From Neocallimastix lanati (nom. inval.) (taxonomy: Eukaryota; Neocallimastigomycota; Neocallimastigomycetes; Neocallimastigales; Neocallimastigaceae), in NCBI GenBank assembly GCA_016946835.1, contig JACVTC010000005.1, positions 1-64,000 on the forward strand: 64,000 nt of DNA, written 5' to 3'. A program made the position numbers and the translations under genes. The notes under the pieces were generated by a model, which was given only the letters and a program-made list of their open reading frames with translations, had not been told where the DNA came from and did not search any database. Every line of letters begins with the position of its first letter. Position 1 is the stretch's first letter. This document shows positions 1 to 11,149 of this stretch, piece after piece.

Positions 1-750
1 ATACTATGGATTTATTATTATATTATCATAATTATAGAAAAAATAATAATAATAATAACTGTCAACTCTTTCTTAATGGTTTTATTATTTATTTATTCCA
101 TATTAAACTATTCAAAGAGATCCATGGTAAATATGAAAAAATTAATTTCAATGGTTATGGTTTTTATAATAAAAATAAAATTATATATATATATATATTT
201 TTCAATTCATAAAATATTTATATTTTATATTTCAATTTTTTTTTTTTTTTTAAATTTCAATTATTAAATTTAAATTTAAAAAAAAAATAAATATATAATT
301 TATAATTCAAAAAAGTTAATAATTTTATTATTATAATAATAATATATTTATGTATATTTTTTTTTTATAGTTTTTATTTAATAAAAAAATAAAAAATATA
401 TCAGACAATTTTATGTATAAATCAAGAAATATATAAAATTATTTTAAAGTATATTAAAAATAAATAATAATAATAATAAATATAAAAAAAAAAAAAAATA
501 AAAATTAAAAATTAATATTACATCAATATGGATACCTACTGCTATTATTTATTTTCTATTATTTTTTTATAATTCATTATTATTTGTTATTTACTATTTA
601 ATATACACCACACTGTTTATTAACTTTTTTTTTTTTTTAAAATATAAAATCTATATTATTGTTTCCATTTAGTTATATTAAATGTATCATTAATATATTA
701 TTTATTAAATAATATGATGATGATTTACTTTTACTATTATAATTTTAAAT
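1..750. other. AT-rich intergenic DNA, no gene seen
   Basis: Only short A/T-dominated open frames, poly-A/T runs and TA repeats are present. I see no splice-bounded coding exon, RNA gene or element end here. Confidence 0.6.
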
Positions 751-1096
751 AGAGAATTAGACTTAATAAAAAAAAAAGGTTATTCTACCTCAATTAACAA
801 GGATAATAGCGATAGTAGTCACAATAATAACAGCAACAATAGTAGTAATAGTAATAATGGTAATATTACTATTAATAACAATGATATCAACAACGGTGAC
901 AACAATGACAACAATAGCGGCAGTAATTATTATTATGATAAGAATTCCTCAAATAAAATTGTTATAATTATATCGCTATTATTCTTATTGTCTTAATTGC
1001 TATTTTAGATTTATATTTTGGATGATATAAAAAAACGCAATGAAAATGAAAATAATGATCCTTTAGAAACCAAGAATGATTGGACCGTTTAAACTA
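751..1096 (+). pseudogene. Remnant of the 3' end of an Asn/Ser-rich single-pass membrane protein
   Basis: From about 778 the plus strand reads an Asn/Ser/Asp-rich stretch (SNSNNGNITINNNDINNG, then NYYYDKNSSN) followed by a hydrophobic segment, KIVIIISLLFLLS, that hits a stop at 994. Codon use in the Asn/Ser part is unlike the surrounding A/T-only DNA, with C- and G-ending codons. After the stop, a charged stretch with Lys, Asn, Glu and Asp is still recognisable in another frame to about 1093. This order (low-complexity stalk, transmembrane helix, short charged tail) is common at the C-terminus of surface proteins in anaerobic fungi. I see no start and no upstream domain, so I read it as a decayed gene end. 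It could also be a last exon with a frameshift. Confidence 0.35.
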
Positions 1097-1099
1097 TCA

Positions 1100-2240
1100 G
1101 AAAGAGGGTCATTGAACATGTAGGACTTTTTCTATAAGTAGAAAAGAGAACTTAAAATGATTGAAATGTGTTTCATTTTCAAAAAAAAAAAAAAAAAAAA
1201 AAAAAAAGTGTAATATTAAAAATATAGGGAATATTTTCCATTGGATCAATGAATGATAAAAATTAGAATAATCAAAATCAATCAAGGGGCTGCTAATTTA
1301 AATGAATCTATACTACCTATAGTAATTTATTTAGAACTATATAATTCTAAATAAATTACTATAGGAAAAATATTTATCCTTTATCTTTAATCTTTTTTTT
1401 TCTTTTAGATTTGTTTTGTTTTGGTTTTGTTTTTAAGAAGTAAAAAAAAAAAAAAAAATATTATATTATATTATATTACTTTTTTCATTATCTTATCAAA
1501 ATAAAATTTTCTTGATGGAATGGTTACAGATTTGGATATCATTGATTATTTTTCTTAGTTTTCTTTAATTAGTTTTATTTTATTTTATTTTTTTTTTTCA
1601 CATACAATAAAAGAAAAAAGAAAAAAGAAAAGGGATCAATTTATTTAATCATTTAATTATATGTTTTATATTTAAACAGAGATACATTGAATATAAAAAA
1701 AAAAAATAAAAATAAAAATAATTATATATATATTAATATTATGGTAAATTGAATACAATTATAATATTTATAATTAGAAAAAAAATGTACACAAAACAAA
1801 GCAAAACAAAAAAATAAAGATCAATAATACAAAATTAAAAAATTTTATAATTTAATAATTTTATAATTTTATAATTTTATTAGTTATTTCACTAAAAAAA
1901 AAAAAAAATCTCTTAAATCATTAATAAATTATAATATTTTAATATTAATTACTAATAACTATTTTTATATAAGTTAATATTTCTTTTTTTAAAGTTATAA
2001 TAATTCATATAATATATTTCAAAATGTTAATGATAAATTTAATTAATTTAAAAAAAAAAAATTTTATTACTTAATTTTAAATAAATGTAAAATTATAATA
2101 ATAGATTAACTATGAATTGAAATTTTACCACCAAATTTTAATATATATATATATTTTATTTTTATAAAAGATTTTGAATTTTGAATTAAGGCTATTAACT
2201 GTAATAATATTTTTTTTATATACTTTTAAATTTTATGTTA
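1100..2240. other. AT-rich intergenic DNA
   Basis: Apart from the hairpin at 1316-1365, this stretch holds poly-A runs (for example 1181-1207) and short A/T repeats. It probably contains the 3' UTR of the minus-strand gene ending at 2261. No coding signal was seen. Confidence 0.6.
1316..1365. repeat. Perfect inverted repeat, 21-bp arms with 8-bp spacer
   Basis: The arm at 1316-1336 is the exact reverse complement of 1345-1365, separated by 8 bases, so a transcript of either strand would fold into a 21-bp hairpin. It lies about 900 bp beyond the stop codon of the CBM18 gene, probably too far to be its terminator. It may be the core of a tiny palindromic transposon relic. Confidence 0.8.
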
Positions 2241-2260
2241 TTTTTTTTTAATTAATAGAT

Positions 2261-5200
2261 TTACCAACATGCACCATAATTGGATTGACATCCAGAACTC
2301 TTTTCACAGTACTTTTTGGAAGTACCACAGTAACCATACTTACTACAGCATTCACCATGAAGACATTTGCCATACTTTTCACCACATCTTCCATTTAAAG
2401 ATTTTCTAATAGTTCTCATAGTGGTGGTCTCAGTAATAGTCTTCTTAGTTTTGCAGTTTCCAAATTCTGATTGACAACCTTCACTTATATTACAGTATTT
2501 ACTAGAAATTCCACACCAACCATATTTACTACAACATTCACCTTCTGGACATTTACCATACTTACTACCACATCTTCCATTAGTATTAATAACTTCATTA
2601 CATTTTCCAAATTCAGATTGACATCCTTGGTTTACATCACAGTATTTTTGACTCTTTCCACACCAGCCATACTTACTACAACAGTATCCCTTTGCACATT
2701 TACCATATCCTTTACCACATCTCTCAGTACTTCCTTCAGTTTTTCCTGTACTATTACATTGACCAAATTCGGACTGACATCCTTGGTTTACATCACAGTA
2801 CTTTTCACTCTTTCCACACCATCCGTGCTTACTACAACAATATCCCTTCTTACAAACTCCGAATCCTTTACCGCATCTATCATTTTCAGATACCTTTGCA
2901 GTCTTTGGACTTTCATTATCATCTTCAGTTGGAATTCCGGCAATTTCGGCATCAGATTGCTTTCCATTTCCGTTGTTTTTATTACATTCACCAAATTCAG
3001 ATTGACATCCTTGGTTTACATCACAGTACACTTCACTCTTTCCACACCATCCGTACTTACTACAACAATATCCCTTCTTACAAACTCCGAATCCTTTACC
3101 GCATCTATCATTTTCAGATACCTTTGCATTCTTTGGACTTTCTTCATCATCTTCAGATTCATTATCATCTTCAACTGGGGCTCCAGTAATTTCATCATCG
3201 TCATCAGATTTTTCATCATCTTCAACTATACCATTACATTTTCCATATTTGGATTGACATCCTTGGTTTACATCACAGTACTTCTCACTTTTTCCACACC
3301 ATCCGTACTTACTACAACAATATCCTTCAGCACATTTACCATATCCTTCACCACATTTATCATTATTGTTATTTGTTTCTCTTGAAGTACTAGTTTTCGT
3401 ACTAGTTTGAATTTTATTTGTAGTAGTAGTCACAGTAGCAGATTGAGAGTCAGTAGCAGTAGCACTACCAGTTACAGTAGCAGATTGAGAGTCAGTAGCA
3501 GTAGCACTATCAGTTACAGTAGCAGATTGAGAGTCAGTAGCAGTAGCACTATCAGTTACAGTAGCAGATTGAGAGTCAGTAGCAGTAGCACTACCAGTTA
3601 CAGTAGCAGATTGAGAGTCAGTAGCAGTAGCACTACCAGTTACAGTAGCAGATTGAGAGTCAGTAGCAGTAGCACTATCAGTTACAGTAGCACTATCAGT
3701 TACAGTAGCACTATCAGTTACAGTAGCACTATCAGTTACAGTAGCACTATCAGTTACAGTAGCACTATCAGTTACAGTAGCACTATCAGTTACAGTAGCA
3801 CTATCAGTTACAGTAGTAATTGTAAATTCACGTGGTGTTTCTTCTTCACCATTATTTTCTTCTTCTCCATCATTATTTTCTTCTTCTCCATCATTATTTT
3901 CTTCTTCTCCATCATTATTTTCTTCTTCTCCATCATTCATTTCTTCCTCTTTTTCTTCTTCTTCATTTTCTTCTTCTTCTTCTTCTTCATTTTCTTCTTC
4001 TGCTTCAATTGCTTCTTCTTCATTTTCTTCTTCTTCTTCATTTTCTTCTTTTTCTTCATTTTCTTCTTCATCATTCTCTTCTTCATTATTTTCTTCTTCT
4101 TCTTCTTCTTCTTCTTCTTTTTCTTCATTTTCTTCTTCATTATTTTCTTTTTCATCATTCTCTACTTCATCATTTTCTTCTCCATCATTCTTTTCTTCCT
4201 CATTTTCTTCTTCTTCATTACAACCAACACACTCTTCTTCTTCATTTTCTTCTTCTTCATTTTCTTCTTCTGCTTCAATATCTCTTTCTTCCGCTTCAAT
4301 TGCTTCTTCATTTTCTTCTTCTTTTTCATTTTCTTCTTTTTCTTCATTTTCTTCTTCATTTTCATTTTCTTCTTTTTCTTCATTTTCTTCTTCATTATTC
4401 TCTTCTTCATTATTTTCTTCTTCTTCTTCTTCTTCTTCTTCTTCTTCATTTTCTTCTTCTTCTTCCTCTTCATTCTCTTCTTCTTCATTTTCTTCATTTT
4501 CTTCTTCTTCATTTTCTTCTTCGTTCTCTTCTTCTTCTTCTTGATTTTCTTGATTTTCTTCTTCATTTTCTTCTTCTTCTTTTTCATTTTCTTCTTCCTC
4601 ATTTTCTTCTTCTTCTCCTTCTTCATTTTCTTCTTCATTCTCTTCTTCCTCATTCATTTCTTCCTCTTCTTCTTCTTCTTCATTTTCTTCTTCTTCTTCT
4701 TCCTCTTTATTCTCTTCTTCTTCTTCTTCATTTTCTTCTTCATTATTTTCTTCATTCTCTTCTTCTTCTTCTTCATTTTCTTCTTCATTATTTTCTTCAT
4801 TCTCTTCTTCTTCTTCTTCTTCATTTTCTTTATTTTCTTCTTCTTCTTCTTCATTTTCTTCTTTTTCTTCATTTTCTTCTTCATCATTTTCTTCTTCATT
4901 ATTTTCTTCTTCTTCTTCTTCTTCTTCTTCTTCTTCTTCTTTTTCTTCATTTTCTTCTTCATTATTTTCTTCTTCATCATTTTCTTCTTCATCATTCTCT
5001 TCTTCATCATTTTCTTCTTCTTCATTACAACCAACACACTCTTCTTCATTTTCTTCTTCTTCATTTTCTTCCTCATTCTCTTCTTCATTCTCTTCTTCTT
5101 CATTTTCTTCATTTTCTTCATTTTCTTCTTCTTCTTCCTCTTCATTATTTTCTTCTTCTTCTTCTTCATTTTCTTTATTTTCTTCTTCTTCTTCTTCTTC

Positions 5201-8200
5201 ATTTTCTTTATTTTCTTCTTCTTCTTCTTCATTTTCTTCTTTTTCTTCATTTTCTTCTTCATCATTTTCTTCTTCATTATTTTCTTCTTCTTCTTCTTCT
5301 TCTTCTTCTTCTTCTTCTTCATTTTCTTCTTCATCATTCTCTTCTTCATCATTTTCTTCTTCTTCATTACAACCAACACACTCTTCTTCATTTTCTTCTT
5401 CATCATTTTCTTCTTCTTCTTCTTCAACTGTTTCTTCTTCTTCAATATTTTCTTCTTCTTCTTCTTCTTCAACTGTTTCTTCTTCTTCAATATTTTCTTC
5501 TTCTTCTTCAATATTTTCTTCTTCTTCATCATCAATATTTTCTTCTTCTTCTTCTTCAATATTTTCTTCTTCTTCTTCTTCAATATTTTCTTCTTCTTCT
5601 TCCTCTTCTTCATTTTCTTCTTCTTTTTCTTCTTCTTCATTATTTTCTTCTTCCTCTTCATTATTTTCTTCTTCTTCTTCTTCTTCTTCATTTTCTTCTT
5701 CTTCTTCATTATTTTCTTCTTCCTCTTCATTATTTTCTTCCTCTTCTTCTTCTTCTTCATTTTCCTCTTCCTCTTCATTATTTTCTTCTTCTTCTTCTTC
5801 TTCATTTTCTTCTTCTTCTTCCTCTTCTTCATTTTCTTCTTCCTCTTCCTCTTCTTCATTTTCTTCTTCTTCTTCTTCTTCTTCTTCATTTTCTTTATTT
5901 TCTTCTTCATTTTCTTCTTCTTCTTCCTCTTCTTCATTTTCTTCTTCTTCTTCTTCTTCTTTATTTTCTTCTTCTTCTTCATTATTTTCTTCCTCTTCTT
6001 CTTCTTCATTTTCTTCTTCCTCTTCATTTTCTTCTTCCTCTTCATTATTTTCTTCCTCTTCTTCTTCTTCATTTTCTTCTTCCTCTTCTTCTTCCTCTTC
6101 ATTATTTTCTTCTTCTTCTTCTTCTTCATTTTCTTCTTCTTCTTCATTATTTTCTTCCTCTTCTTCTTCTTCTTCATTTTCCTCTTCCTCTTCATTATTT
6201 TCTTCTTCTTCTTCTTCTTCTTCATTTTCTTCTTCTTCTTCCTCTTCTTCATTTTCTTCTTCCTCTTCCTCTTCTTCATTTTCTTCTTCTTCTTCTTCTT
6301 CTTCATTTTCTTTATTTTCTTCTTCATTTTCTTCTTCTTCTTCTTCTTCTTTATTTTCTTCTTCCTCTTCATTATTTTCTTCCTCTTCTTCTTCTTCATT
6401 TTCTTCTTCCTCTTCATTTTCTTCTTCCTCTTCATTATTTTCTTCCTCTTCTTCTTCTTCTTCATTTTCTTCTTCCTCTTCTTCTTCCTCTTCATTATTT
6501 TCTTCTTCTTCTTCATTTTCTTTATTTTCTTCTTCCTCTTCTTCATTTTCTTCTTCCTTTTCTTCTTCTTCATTTTCTTCTTCTTCTTCATTATTTTCTT
6601 CTTCCTCTTCATTATTTTCTTCCTCTTCTTCTTCTTCTTCATTTTCTTCTTCCTCTTCTTCTTCCTCTTCATTATTTTCTTCTTCTTCTTCTTCATTTTC
6701 TTTATTTTCTTCTTCTTCTTCATTATTTTCTTCTTCCTCTTCATTATTTTCTTCCTCTTCTTCTTCTTCTTCATTTTCCTCTTCCTCTTCATTATTTTCT
6801 TCTTCTTCTTCTTCTTCTTCTTCATTTTCTTCTTCCTCTTCCTCTTCTTCATTTTCTTCTTCCTTTTCTTCTTCTTCATTTTCTTCTTCTTCTTCATTAT
6901 TTTCTTCTTCCTCTTCATTATTTTCTTCTTCTTCTTCTTCATTTTCTTTATTTTCTTCTTCTTCTTCATTATTTTCTTCTTCCTCTTCATTATTTTCTTC
7001 CTCTTCTTCTTCTTCTTCATTTTCCTCTTCCTCTTCATTATTTTCTTCTTCTTCTTCTTCTTCTTCATTTTCTTCTTCCTCTTCCTCTTCTTCATTTTCT
7101 TCTTCCTTTTCTTCTTCTTCATTTTCTTCTTCTTCTTCATTATTTTCTTCTTCCTCTTCATTATTTTCTTCCTCTTCTTCTTCTTCTTCATTTTCTTCTT
7201 CCTCTTCCTCTTCTTCATTTTCTTCTTCCTCTTCATTATTTTCTTCTTCTTCTTCTTCATTTTCTTTATTTTCTTCTTCTTCTTCTTCATTTTCCTCTTC
7301 CTCTTCATTATTTTCTTCTTCTTCTTCTTCTTCTTCATTTTCTTCTTCCTCTTCCTCTTCTTCATTTTCTTCTTCCTTTTCTTCTTCTTCATTTTCTTCT
7401 TCTTCTTCATTATTTTCTTCTTCCTCTTCATTATTTTCTTCCTCTTCTTCTTCTTCTTCATTTTCTTCTTCCTCTTCTTCTTCCTCTTCATTATTTTCTT
7501 CTTCTTCTTCTTCATTTTCTTTATTTTCTTCTTCTTCTTCATTATTTTCTTCTTCCTCTTCATTATTTTCTTCTTCTTCTTCTTCTTCTTCATTTTCTTC
7601 TTCCTCTTCCTCTTCTTCATTTTCTTCTTCCTCTTCCTCTTCTTCATTTTCTTCTTCTTCTTCTTCTTCTTTATTTTCTTCTTCCTCTTCATTATTTTCT
7701 TCCTCTTCTTCTTCTTCTTCTTTATTTTCTTCTTCCTCTTCATTATTTTCTTCCTCTTCTTCTTCTTCTTCATTTTCCTCTTCCTCTTCATTATTTTCTT
7801 CTTCTTCTTCTTCTTCTTCTTCATTTTCTTTATTTTCTTCTTCCTCTTCTTCATTTTCTTCTTCCTCTTCATTATTTTCTTCTTCTTCTTCTTCTTCATT
7901 TTCTTCTTCCTCTTCATTATTTTCTTCCTCTTCTTCTTCTTCTTCTTCATTTTCTTCTTCCTCTTCCTCTTCTTCATTTTCTTCTTCTTTTTCTTCTTCT
8001 TCATTTTCTTCTTCTTCTTCTTCTTCTTCATTTTCTTCTTCTTCTTCTTCTTCCTCTTCATTTTCTTCTTCCTCTTCATTATTTTCTTCTTTTTCTTCTT
8101 CTTCATTTTCTTCTTCCTCTTCCTCTTCTTCATTTTCTTCTTCCTCTTCATTATTTTCTTCTTCTTCTTCTTCTTCTTCATTTTCTTTATTTTCTTCTTC

Positions 8201-8421
8201 CTCTTCTTCATTTTCTTCTTCTTCTTCTTCTTTATTTTCTTCTTCCTCTTCATTATTTTCTTCCTCTTCTTCTTCTTCATTTTCCTCTTCCTCTTCATTA
8301 TTTTCTTCTTCTTCTTCTTCTTCTTCATTTTCTTCTTCCTCTTCCTCTTCTTCATTTTCTTCTTCCTCTTTATTATTTTCTTCTTCTTCTTCTTCCTCAT
8401 TTTCTTCTTCCTCTTCCTCTT
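2261..8421 (-). CDS. Last exon: poly-Glu/Asn, Thr-Ser-Asp repeat and six CBM18 domains
   Basis: The exon opens after acceptor TTATAG at 8422-8427 and stays in one frame for 2,053 codons to the stop at 2261. Because this frame has no Met before 4657, a Met-based call would lose 1,254 codons. Residues from 8421 to about 3845 are Glu/Asn/Asp/Lys-rich, with three copies of ECVGCN (near 4217-4234, 5024-5042, 5366-5384) and several NNDGEEE repeats. From about 3830 to 3420 comes a TVTDSA hexamer repeated about eight times, then about six 14-residue TATDSQSATVT units, probably an O-glycosylated linker. Six CBM18 (hevein-like) domains follow, near 3365-3230, 3115-2985, 2880-2755, 2735-2595, 2585-2450 and 2400-2264. 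Each has the CCSKYGWCG-type core with aromatic sugar-binding residues (YGYCG in the sixth) and eight Cys. The protein ends ACW. Confidence 0.9.
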
Positions 8422-10379
8422 CTATAATTGTAAATTATAAGGGAAATAACGTAAAAAATAAATAAAAATAATTGTTTAAATTTTAAAATATGTGTTAATA
8501 ATAATAATTAATAAAACTGATAATTTTTTTTTATTTATATATATAATGATTAAAATATTACTGAATATATTTAACATTTTTTTTTTTTTTGATAAAAAAT
8601 ATTATTAATAATTTTTAATATTAATAATTATTATGAGTATTATTATTTATTACTAATATGTTTTAAATGAAACAATAATTATTTTAATATTTATTTACCT
8701 TTAGAATCAATAGTACAATCACTCCATACTTATAAACGTATATAATAAGTACATACATTATTATATTTTTATAGAAACAGATTAATTATTATTTATATCT
8801 TAGAGAATTATATTAAATAATTATAAATATTTATATTTGTTATTTTTACCTATTCTACAGACTTTTTGTATTAAAAAATATTTTATTTTATAAATTTAAT
8901 ATATTATAATTAAATAATATAGTTTTATTTTATATAATTATGAGTAACATATATTGATAAAAATATGTCAATAATAATATTAATTTAATATAAATATTTA
9001 TTTATAAATTTATATTTAAATATTTAAAATCATTATAATGTATTAAAATAAAAAAAAATATTTATTAATTTTATATTAAAATTTGTTATTGTATGATTTT
9101 AATAAACAGCTTACCTTTTTTTTATTTATTTTTTTTTTATAAATTTATTAATATTAATCATATTAAATATAAAATAATATATATATTAATAAATATTTTG
9201 TTTTTAATTTAATAAACATTTATAATACTTACAATGATAGCAATTAGCTCTACTTGATAAATTATTATTTAAATTTTCTATATTTATATATATATATATA
9301 TATTTTTTTTTACAATTAAAAAACATAATAATATATAATTTTTAATTTTTATCATATTAAAATATAGATATATATATAATTAATAATATTATATTTGTTA
9401 ACATTAAAAATTCATTTTAATTTTTATACTATTTATTTTATTTTTTATTTTTTATTTTTTTATTTCTTATTATATAATTATTTATTTATACCTTTGAATT
9501 TATCAAGTCCTAAAAATAATTTGTTAATATAATTTTTAAAGAGATAATAGATGAAAAAAATTAATAAATGTTTAAATTTTTATTATATTATATTATTAAT
9601 ATTAATTTAATAAAAGATCATTTACCATAATTACAAGCTTTTCATTTAAATAAAAAATATTAAATTATAAAGAAATTTTTTATATTTTTATTTTAGATAT
9701 GTGTTAACGGAAAAAATAAATAAAGTTTTTAATAATTTTACAATTTTTAATTTATTTATTAATTTTAATCGAGAGTAATGTTTTTATCAAAAATTTTATA
9801 AAATATCATTTATTGTATAAATGTTTTTATTTTTTATTTTATTTTATTTTATTTTTTTTTTTTTTTTTTTTTTTTTATTATAAATAATTTTTTTTATATT
9901 TCATTAGATTTATTAATTTAATAAATATATATATATATATATAAATATTTAATATTTATTAATATGTATCTTTAAAAAATTATTTTTTACTTATTTATTA
10001 ATATATATTAATTTAATTACCAGATGTGCACTCTTTTTATGTTTTAAATGAAAATTTTATTTAAAATATATGAAGAAAAGTATATTAAAATTACATATAA
10101 AATAATTGAAAATAAATTGTTATATTGTTATTATTTAATATGAATAACATAAATTTTTTTTTTTTAAAAAAATATAAATTTTTTTATTATAAATACCTTT
10201 TAGACAAGTATCATCACCTATTAAGAATATTTTATAAATTATTTATAATGATAAAAACAAAATGAATAATAAAAATAAACATAATTTAATTAAATAAATA
10301 AAAATTAAATTTTCAATACTAAAAAATTTATCATTTATATATTTTAATTTATTTATTAAATAATTAATAATATATAATT

Positions 10380-10423
<44 letters not shown>

Positions 10424-11105
10424 AAAACTACTTACTTTCACAACTTCCTAAATAATTTATGAATTTAGAAGTTCAATAAAAATAAGTATAAAAATCAGTA
10501 AATATTTTTAATTAAATAGAAAAAAATTTATAAATATTTTTTGTTCAAATTACCAGAGCATTCTTTATATTATATATTTAAGGATTATATCACAATATTT
10601 TAATGTATTAAAAAAAAAAATTATTAATTTATAATTATAATATTTTCAATTAATTTTGGTATTTATATTATATAATTCAATATTTATTTAATTAATTTTT
10701 TATTAATAAATTTATTTAAATATATTATACATATGAATTTTTAATTACCATTAATACATGCATTGTATCCTTTATATTAAAATAAATAATCATCATTTTT
10801 AAAATACCAAATTTAAATATTAGTATAAATTTTATTTTTTTTTTTTTTTGTATAATTTTAATAATTATATATTTATAAAAATTTTTATAATTGATACATT
10901 TATTTATTTAAAAGTAATACTAATATATTTACCACTTTTTTCAGCTTATTAATGATATTATGTTATATAAGTAAGAAAAAAATCATATATTTATAAAATA
11001 TTTAAAATAGGAATTTAAATATTTATTTAATTTGATTAATTTTGATAGAAATTCTAATATTAATATTTACCAACTATAAATGTAAATTCAATTAGTGACA
11101 TAAAA

Positions 11106-11149
<44 letters not shown>

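Noticed and set aside
1-267. Two overlapping plus frames of 63-68 residues
   Set aside because: Random A/T frames ending in poly-T; no start context or domain.
4654-8400. 1,248-residue minus-strand Lys/Met frame
   Set aside because: Off-frame reading of the same poly-Glu exon; the +1 shift of GAA gives AAG/AGA and ATG by composition.
3407-8440. 1,677- and 1,531-residue plus-strand frames rich in Phe/Ile and Leu/His
   Set aside because: They are antisense readings of the GAA/AAT repeat of the CBM18 gene; no domain, and the minus frame is supported by CBM18 domains.
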